Assembly: GCA_903813345.2 (NCBI GenBank) | Contig: CAIIXF020000012.1 | Span: 15,060,020 to 15,124,019 of the forward strand | Length of the DNA stretch: 64,000 nucleotides | From: Owenia fusiformis | Taxonomy: Eukaryota; Annelida; Polychaeta; Sabellida; Oweniidae | Direction: 5' to 3' | In this document: in pieces, positions 56,696 to 64,000 of the stretch | How positions within the stretch are numbered: the first letter of the stretch is position 1 | Layout: the number at the start of each line of letters is the position of its first letter | Notes under the pieces: model-generated | Databases searched by the model: none | What the model saw: only the letters and a program-made list of their open reading frames with translations | What the model was told of the DNA's origin: nothing | Translations under genes and position numbers: made by a program

Positions 56696-57147
56696 TCAGA
56701 ATCCAAAGATAGACATAGGTGGCTCTGAACGAAGGGTGCTCTCCAGTCGGGCAAATTGCCTGTCATCTTCTTTCCAATCATCATTGAACTCCAGGCAGAA
56801 GTTAGGGATATAACTGGGGACTGCTTCTCGTCTTTTGACTCCAATCACCAGGGGGATAAACCGAGGAAGCTGCCCCGTATCTATAAGCTTTTTAAAGACG
56901 CTTTCTTGTGTGAACATATTGAAGTTGTCCTTTTTGAAGTCCTCATCAAAGACAATGAGAATGTATTTACATTTGTCAACTGCCTCTGTGATTTCTATTA
57001 AGGAGTCTTTATTTTTGGCATCACGTGGTGTGAAGTATCCCCGAAGACCCTTCTCTTCGAGGAGCGTGAGGATGTAGTTCGCCCTTTTGCACGAGACTGG
57101 CGACTTCTCGTTACACATCACCCAGAAATCGTTATCCGTTTCGCGTT
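56696..57147 (-). CDS. TIR-domain protein, last exon
   Basis: TIR domains signal downstream of Toll-like receptors or, in SARM1-like proteins, cleave NAD. The exon starts after acceptor AATTTCAG two bases into a codon and runs 149 codons to the stop. The fold can be followed: first strand NDFWVMCNE, helix CKRANYILTLLEEKGL, second strand RGYFTPRD leading to the BB loop, helix SLIEITEAVDKCK, third strand YILIVFDEDF, helix FTQESVFKKLI, then RFIPLVIGVKRREAVPSYI. FTPRD fits the box 2 place but the usual Pro-Gly is absent. VIGVKRREAVPSY resembles the same region in TICAM-type adaptors, but subfamily is undecided. Upstream exons were not found; they should lie at higher coordinates on the minus strand. 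Confidence 0.8.
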
Positions 57148-58719
57148 CTGAAATTATGAAATGATTAGGCCTAGTATCTAAACAAAATTGTTAACGTTAA
57201 TGAATTTAAATCAGTGCTGGTTATAGGCAAAATTATTATATGAATTTAAACATACAGCACTGGTTTTGTTCAGGCAAATGCAAGTGGAATTGGATATATA
57301 TGGTAAAATTTCATCATTCGTATTCTTAATCATGATTGTGTGAAATAAAAAAAACTGACTCATATCATTGTGAATGTTATAAAAGTGGCATGTTACTATT
57401 CACTGTAGGTGTTTAATCAGCAATTCATTTGAACTGAAATAAACGAATCAATGTTATGAACGTTATAAAATTAAGAAATTAAAAAAAAATGATTTCATGA
57501 TATCTTCTTAGTTTTAGTTACAGCATATTGCCTCTTTAATAAAAAATAACTTTATAAAACTTGTTTAATGATATATTTTAATAGGCTAAAATGTGCTTAT
57601 AATTTATGCTGAGCTGAACACAATTCACAGGTATGTTCAAATCAGATATATGTAAATAAAAATGTTAGTATCAAAATGAAAGTCTCGTAAATGCTATTGA
57701 ATACATACCTGGCATTATTCAGTTATTGATGTAGTTTTTTAAATGTCTAAAGTCTCTGTGTTTAGCTTGTGTTCTCTTCTGTTATTTTCAAGTTATGTTT
57801 TAACTCGAGCTAACTAGTTCTTTATATTATTGTGAAGGTTTCGGTTATGAGTCATCATCTGAAGTGCCCTTGAACTTCAGTAAGCCGATAAATAGAATCA
57901 TGTTCTAGAGGTTCCATTGAATTCTTTTAGAATGGTGCAATAGTTATTTTTAAATATATTTGATTTCGTCACATGGTGATACAGATTTTTGCATATTCAT
58001 CAATTTGAAAAATTACACAATATACCGAAACAATTAAATTTTATTCAACCAAAGTTTTTTCTGTACAGGCAATAGTAGGCCTTTATTTACACAAAGATAT
58101 CAGGGGTTCTATACTTCCTTCTAGATAAAAAGCATTTTGTCAATATGAAAGCAATTCAGAGCTTGGGCTTCTTGATCAAAATGTTTCAGTTCCTCCACTG
58201 GTTCCAACTAATCTGTCTTATTACCTGAGACCATCTTAAAATATTATTTTATGTTAGTCTCAGTTATTACTAATTGGGATCAAACATTACAGCGAAGTGA
58301 TGGTCATGGTTTGTCCAACATTTTGGTTTTAAGAATGGATAGTCATTTTGACTTTTTGTAAATTTCTTTTCAAATAGGTTTTATTTGTGGTTTCAATAGT
58401 TGATTATATTTTCCCAATTGTGGTTTCCGAAGTTCTTAATCTAAATCTTAATCTAAAAAGCGATGATCTGATAGATTACACTGACCCCTCCCACCATCCA
58501 TTCAATATTATGAAGTGTAAACTAACTTAATGATAATCATTAATAATACATGTATAATATTATTAATTGATTAATACAAGTTAATCATTAATAATAGAAC
58601 TGTACAGGAACAACCTTGCAAAACAATTTTAAGTACATTATTGTAAAAGTCATTGCTGGTTTATATCTAGATATGACTGGCTCATCTTCACATGGTGTAA
58701 GCAAGTTTCATAAATTATA
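57148..58719. other. Intron or flank of the TIR-domain gene, nothing resolved
   Basis: AT-rich with no exon recognised on either strand. Confidence 0.4.
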
Positions 58720-58885
58720 TACAGTAAAACATTTGTAAGTGAAACACCTTTGGTACCATTGAAAAGTGTTCCACTTGGGAAGTGTTCCGCTTACAAAGGT
58801 TTTTTTAACAATAAGTTAATAGATTGTGAGACTTTGAACAGTGTTCCACTTACAGAGGTGTTCCACTCTACTGGTTTTACAGTAC
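58720..58885. mobile_element. Pogo-like MITE
   Basis: Starts 'tacagtaaaac', ends 'ctggttttacagta'; 'gtgttccacttgggaagtgt' and 'gtgttccacttacagaggtg' inside match the split copy at 24656. Confidence 0.65.
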
Positions 58886-59123
58886 CGTACATCTTTTGGA
58901 CATTTTGTTTATTAAGCAAATTTCCAGCCACTGCTAACTAACGTCGATTAAAAATGGTATTTATGACGAACTACAGTATATATCATGTTACTTACTTTTA
59001 ATTGTTAAAATAAAGTGTTTCAAATATTCAATTGATATTCTAATTTCTAGTTTATATTGTCTGCCAATGTCCTGGAAATTGGATCAGAACATCACAAAGT
59101 GATTGTAATCATGGGATAAACCC

Positions 59124-59264
59124 AATATCACACAATTTCTCGTGATATCATTTTATCGCCTCGTGGATATCAAATATCAACACTCATTCGCTTCGCTCAC
59201 TCGTGTTTGATATTTGATATCAACTCGGCGATAAAAATGATATCACTCAAAATGATGTGATATT
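59124..59264. mobile_element. Palindromic element with GATATCA repeats
   Basis: Arms of about 60 bp: 'gatatcattttatcgcc' and 'gatatcaaatatcaacac' on the left, their complements on the right, around 'attcgcttcgctcactcgtg'. It would form a long hairpin. Non-coding. Confidence 0.75.
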
Positions 59265-59399
59265 CTATATATATTCACTTATCCTATGCCAAGGAGTTAG
59301 GGAGATAAGTTGGTAAGATTTATTCCGTATCCTGATTTTGAGGTTTCCATATCCAGAACCTCCATATCTCCCGCCATATCTCCCGCTTCGGTGCATATC

Positions 59400-59561
59400 T
59401 TCCCGCTTCCGGTAACTCCACGTCACATTTTTTAAAAAAACAATTAATTTTTTTTCAAAATCTTTTTTCAAATTTTTTTTTCAAAATTTTTCTTACATTT
59501 TTTTCCACAATTTTTTGTCATTTTTTTCACATTTTTTTAAATTTTTAAATTTTTTTTTATA

Positions 59562-59628
<67 letters not shown>

Positions 59629-59630
59629 TA
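59400..59630. repeat. T-rich tract and AAT microsatellite
   Basis: T-rich low-complexity sequence to about 59560, then about 20 units of 'ata/taa' to 59628. Confidence 0.9.
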
Positions 59631-60022
59631 AAACGGTCCCTCAGGTAGATATGCATATCTCCCTCTGGATAAACCCCATATCCAAAACCTCCCAGTACAT
59701 AACCCTTATTTATTCTTATATAATATATTTTTTTGCAAAATGCGCTAGGCAGCGACTACTGTAACTACTGTACACTTTTGAATTGAATATAATGAAATGA
59801 AAATTATATTTTACACCCACAGAGTCCACAATGCACTGTCATTAAGTACTTGTATATTTACTGAGGGATGATTATGTTGAAGAATATACTGATTTCTACA
59901 CATTAAAACAACAACTTTCCTATTTGTTGAGATCTCAAGATCTTTTAAATCTGGAATGGCAAAGGAAACATTGATTAGAAAGGCGCGTAAGTAAGGTGCT
60001 CTGATTGTAGTTTCACTAGCAT

Positions 60023-60241
60023 TCAGGCCCATAGCCAGGATTTGCCAAGGGGGGGGGGGGTCAGTTTTCAAAAATTTCCAGGGGGGTTCACATTTGACAA
60101 TTTTAGCCCAAATATGGCTAAAATCACTTAATCAGTGCTCAAAATGGTGAAAAACTGCATCATTTTGAAAGAGTTTTTGGCCAGGGGGGGGGGTCGCCCG
60201 AACCCTGCGAATGCGAACCCCCCCCCTGGCTACGGGCCTGG
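60023..60241 (+). mobile_element. Poly-G repeat family, complete copy
   Basis: Ends CAGGCCCATAGCCAGG and CCTGGCTACGGGCCTG are inverted, with GCATT directly outside both, a 5-bp target duplication. Includes two G runs and one C run, the conserved 'aaatatggctaaaatcactt' and 'gtgaaaaactgcatcatttt' middle. This copy defines the family's limits. It sits just upstream of an EGF-gene exon. Confidence 0.8.
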
Positions 60242-60274
60242 CATTGATCTGTGTCCATATGTTGCGTTTTCCAG

Positions 60275-63200
60275 GTTGGTCCTACCCAGGATGTGTGCTG
60301 AGCTCTAAGGGTCCTCACAGATTTTCATGTTCAAGTAAGTCCTTTTTCATTCACAAAATGGGGCCAAGGATTCGTATAGATCGCAGTTCACTCATTTCTT
60401 TTTTAGATGTTCTTTACACCTGTTCTGTTGATTAATTTTAGTCTTGCTCAAAGACTGTATCCACCCCCCCCCCCCCCCCCGTCACCTTCACTCTTTTTAC
60501 CTGGCAATATACAGAGGCAATATAGAGAGAAGGATAAAGGAGGGGGTACAGGGTCTTTTAAGCAAGACTATGTTGATTTGTGTAAATATTGTTGTATTAA
60601 AACTTCAAATCACACTACATAGATCTAACGTATGACACTTTTTCATTATAATATTTACTAGTGACATGTTTTAACTTTCAATATCATAATGTTTTAGATA
60701 TTTTCATTGAAAACTATTTTGGGGGATTTTTGAAGCAATTTGTATTTTGTATACACTTAAATCCATTGAATTCTTCGCCATCTATTGGCGGTTCCTAAGG
60801 TCATTATCACATGCCCTTGAAACTGCTGACTACCACCACTTTCAGGCAAATGTGAAACTGTAAGCCATCACTGCTTTCAGGCAAAAGGTACCCATGTACA
60901 GGCAATGCCGGCCTCTGTCAGAATGGAGGTACTTGTGTCAAGGTTGGAAAGTGGCTGGCAAAATGTCAATGTACAGCAGACTATATAGGAGATAGGTGAG
61001 CAATATGAATACCGTTTTCCGAATGGTCAAATTTTATTATTTTCTTTATTTTAAATTTCCTAATGACAAGAAACTTCCCATTGGATAACATCATGAAGAT
61101 AATATTTCCGACATTTAATTTTCCGAAACTCAATGATTAGGCAAAACTACCACGTATACAGTATACTGTAACTAACATTTGTACTCTTACATTTGCAGAT
61201 GTGAACATGAAAAATTTAATCCATGTTTGGAGAATCCATGTTTGAATGGAGCAGATTGCAACATAATTGTGGTTAACCAAATAGCAGTAGCTAAATGCGA
61301 TTGTATGGATGGCTGGATGGGTAGAATATGTGATATAGGTATGATATAAGTAAATGGGGGTGTAGCCAGCAATTGTCAAGGGGTGCGTTTTTTGGGTTTG
61401 TATTACTGCGAGCGAAGTGAGCCCCAAAAAGAGGAAAATAATCCCCTCCATAAGTTTGGCAACTACGTGTTAAAGCCTCTTTACGTTTGAATTTTTATAT
61501 ACTTAACCGGAGATGAAATAACTTATTATATTGATGGAAACGTAACTTGACTTTATTTCCAATACCTCCAAATTTTCTCAATTTTTTCCACATTTACAAT
61601 AAGTCGAAAATTATAAATTTGATGAATTTTGGAAATCGTCATTCCAATGGCATCCAATGGGAAATGGAGGGTTCGGTGCAAGTCAGAAATCAGAATATCT
61701 TTTCAGTAAAAGATTCAGCAAAAAATATTTTTATATAGAAAATTGAATTGTCTAACTTTTTTGTACACTAAGTGTTTCGTTTATTTGATGAATACTAAAG
61801 TTACAGCGCTTCAAATTTTTGAAGTTAATTTTGGCCTCATGTGTTATTTCAATGGGAGAGTTTTTTTAAAAACAATTTTAACTTTTAAGCACTATAACTT
61901 TGTTGAACCTGAAGAAACATATCAATTTTTTGTCAAATAAAGTTGGCAAATTGAATTGCCTGCCTAACTCGCAAGGACTCGGGTGCAAGGACTCGGGTGG
62001 ATATATTCTGTCATATGACTTTTGGCAAACAAACCATTTCCAATTGGTTAACATGGGAATGTCGATTTTCAAAAAATCATCAAATTTATCATCAATTTTC
62101 GACTTATTGTAATTGAGGAAAAAATTGAGAACATTTGGAGGTAGGCTATTGGAAATAAAGTCAAATTACGTCTCCATCAATATTATAAGTTATTTCATCG
62201 CCGGTTAAAGGGTTCCGATTAGCATCCCGTATAAAAACAATATGGCGGCTCCAGGCGAATCAACTGGATCAGTCCATTTTTAAGAAATAAGGGGAGTTCT
62301 GTAAAATCCAGTTTATTGAAATTGTCTTTGAGATAAAGTAATCCGTTTATAATGATTTTGAAAACGTTATCCAAAGAGTGATTGCGTTCAAATAATACAT
62401 GTACAACAGCCAATATAAATTCTTGTATTAGAAACCGGGTTGTCTTGCTTTGTTTCATTTGTAGGATATTTCATATGCCAAGCTGTGTGCTATTACGTTA
62501 TGGGGAAATTTAGATGCCAATTTTTCCTTATTATACACAAATAGAAGATCCTGAAACTTCACCCATAAATGTGGAATTGATTTGTCAAAATAAAAATCAC
62601 CCTTTTATAAATGTGTGACGATCTATATTATACTTATGCTATATAACAGTTAGAGGTGTTGACACAACGACCTCGAACCTGTGAACCCTTGAGTATTATT
62701 CCGGGATCGGGCCTTTTATACTAAACGGTGAGCAACACCAGAAACGAGCGTTCGATTTGCTAAACGATATGCGTCACCCTTTAAGGACTAGTAAATAAAG
62801 ATTCAAACGTAAAGAGGCTTTAACACGCAGTTTAATGGGGGAGCTAAGGTTGCCAAACTTATGGAGGGGAGTGTACATGTATGGTGCATTCTAAGCATTT
62901 CAAACTATAGTTTGTAAATGTTTATTTCAAATAATTATACAAAATTGCTGGGATGCAATGGATGAAATCGCATTCTCCCACCCCCTCAAAAAAAGTATGG
63001 AAAAGGTCCAACAATCATCAAAATTGTCTTTATCAAATCATATTTTAATTACATAAGATCAAGTCAAAACAAATAATACTTTAATTGTTAATGGCTTTTT
63101 GAAGTCCAAACAACTGACAAAAGCTGGAGGGTCATCTTTCTGACCACCCATTTAGGGGCGACCTAAAACTGAAAACAGGACCACCCAATATTAGTATCAA

Positions 63201-63378
63201 GCATCGCGATAGCCGCGCCCCCTTTGTCTTTATCCTTCCAGTCTCTCGCAAACGGCAGATAAGAGGGGCTCTGGCATACCAGAATGAGTATCAAGAGTCT
63301 TTTGAAATATTTGATATTCATGTCACGAATATTTTACTTCCCATGGAAAATACTATCCTGGATGTTAGATTCAATTAA
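60275..63378 (+). CDS. EGF-repeat protein, internal and possible last exon (partial gene)
   Basis: Exons 60275-60334, 60881-60995 and 61199-61338 join in phase (phases 1, 2 and 1 as codon remainders) at AG/GT sites; 63242-63378 also fits. They encode WSYPGCVLSSKGPHRFSCSS, then an EGF-like module with LCQNGGTC and KCQCTADYIGDRC, then a second with NPCLENPCLNGADC and KCDCMDGWMGRIC. Six-cysteine EGF modules occur in secreted or cell-surface proteins and mediate binding. The 5' exons and signal peptide were not found, so identity is open. Confidence 0.75.
60881..60995 (+). CDS. EGF-repeat exon, first module
   Basis: 115 bp between CTTTCAG and GTGAGC. Contains CQNGGTC and CQC, the C-terminal-half cysteine pattern of an EGF module; the module's last Cys is the first full codon in the next exon. 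Confidence 0.78.
61199..61338 (+). CDS. EGF-repeat exon, second module
   Basis: 140 bp between TTTGCAG and GTATGA. Starts with the last Cys of module one, then CLENPCLNGADC and CDCMDGWMGRIC complete module two. Confidence 0.78.
61442..62871. mobile_element. Large foldback element in the EGF gene intron
   Basis: Arms from 'cccctccataagtttggcaa' (61443) through 'aaagcctctttacgtttgaa' and, further in, 'caataagtcgaaaatt' are mirrored on the right at 62085-62208 and 62785-62870. About 190 bp pairs on each side once the 572-bp insertion in the right arm is left out. No transposase seen. Confidence 0.75.
62205..62784. mobile_element. TTAA-flanked insertion inside the foldback element
   Basis: TTAA at 62205 and 62781 enclose 572 bp with short inverted ends AGGGT and ACCCT. 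The left arm of the foldback has a single TTAA at the matching place ('acttaaccgg'), which shows the empty site. TTAA duplication is the mark of piggyBac transposases. Minus-strand frames include IPHLWVKFQDLLFVYNKEKL and a 79-codon frame at 62219-62458; neither is recognised. Confidence 0.65.
62872..63241. other. Intron, nothing recognised
   Basis: No element limits seen; C- and G-poor except for a short GC-rich patch near 63205-63230. Confidence 0.4.
63242..63378 (+). CDS. Possible terminal exon of the EGF-repeat gene
   Basis: Follows a strong pyrimidine tract and CCAG, and its two-base start fits the phase left by the 61338 donor. 44 codons to TAA, beginning SRKRQIRGALAYQNEYQESF and containing FEIFDIHVTNILLPMENT. 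The latter loosely recalls the start of copper type II monooxygenase domains, a guess only. It could also be a non-terminal exon if a weak donor at 63362 (gttaga) is used. Confidence 0.42.
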
Positions 63379-63594
63379 CTTTAACATTGATGGGCTTTAA
63401 AATGGTGCATCAGATCAGACCTCAAATGATGTAGAATGATACATGTGTATTGTATACTACAGTATGTAATCAATTAAAATTATAAATTTAAGTTCAAACT
63501 TTTGTGAATTTTTCTCCATTTGTCTAACGACTTACATAAACCATATCAAACTGTCATACAGTCAGAATGGGCTGTATGAGTGACGCCATGAAGT

Positions 63595-64000
63595 TCATAC
63601 ATATTTAGAATCGAAATTATCGAAATTATCGAAAATATCGAAAATATCGAAATACATTCTGCACTCGAAATTATCGAAATACATTCTGCATCTAATGTCT
63701 TTCATCTTTATACTCGAAAATTTTGAAAATATTGAAGTTTACGAAATACATTCTGAAGCCATGAAGTTAATGCATATTTAGAATCTAAATTATCGAAAAT
63801 ATCGAAATAATCGAAATACATTCTGCAGCTATAACCTTTCATCGTTATACTCGAAAATATCGAAGTTTTCGAAATCTTTTCTAAAGCCATCAAGCATTCT
63901 GTAATTAATCGAAAATTTCTAAATGCATTTTGTTGTTATATAATTCTTATGTTCACACTCGAAATATTCGAAAGTATCGATTTTATTCAAATATATCGAA
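63595..64000. repeat. Degenerate TCGAAA simple repeat
   Basis: Irregular repeats of 'atcgaaa' and 'cgaaatacattctgca' up to the window edge, with a higher-order spacing of roughly 60-170 bp. Confidence 0.75.

Noticed and set aside
59811-60071. 86-codon minus-strand frame
   Set aside because: Starts in the poly-G repeat and has no recognised domain.

Overview
This is an AT-rich nuclear window from an animal. Genes are split by introns with GT-AG sites, and most of the rest is interspersed repeats. Poly-G-bearing repeats, minisatellite-cored elements with hairpin ends, pogo-like MITEs and a Penelope-like retroelement together suggest a marine invertebrate, perhaps a mollusc or other lophotrochozoan. 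That placement is an inference, and no rRNA or mitochondrial marker is present to settle it.

Four host genes can be supported. (1) Minus strand, 32592 down to 15644 and on past the left edge: the first two coding exons of the phosphorylase kinase catalytic gamma subunit (PHKG), separated by a 16.7-kb intron. The later kinase exons were not found, so if they lie beyond position 1 most of the left half of the window is PHKG intron. (2) Plus strand, 36810-48500: eleven coding exons of HPS4, the BLOC-3 subunit, with every splice phase consistent, a very long 674-codon central exon and a terminal exon whose end is repeated in tandem. PHKG and HPS4 are head to head, about 4.2 kb apart. (3) Minus strand, 57147-56696: the last exon of a TIR-domain protein. 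(4) Plus strand, 60275-63378: three phase-matched exons of an EGF-repeat protein and a possible fourth.

Layout: 1-15 kb is repeat-dense, including a three-deep nest (poly-G repeat, then a TIR element, then a 4.8-kb non-autonomous LTR retrotransposon with seemingly identical LTRs). 15-33 kb carries the PHKG exons, a 60-bp array split by a transposon, and five copies of a hairpin-ended family, one with a roughly 1.8-kb minisatellite core. 33-36.8 kb is the intergenic space, with tRNA-derived SINE-like pieces. 36.8-48.5 kb is HPS4, whose introns hold a hAT MITE with an exact 8-bp target duplication and a head-to-head Penelope pair flanked by a 13-bp duplication. 48.5-56 kb is mostly repeats and AT-rich sequence. 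56-64 kb holds the TIR-domain and EGF genes, a large foldback element carrying a TTAA-flanked insertion, and simple repeats.

The host genes do not form a shared pathway as far as the sequence shows: PHKG acts in glycogen breakdown, HPS4 in lysosome-related organelle biogenesis, TIR proteins in innate immune or NAD signalling. No new molecular system is evident. The most notable features are genome-architectural: nested insertions dated by their target duplications, coding-sequence tandem repeats in HPS4, and the repeated HPS4 stop exon.
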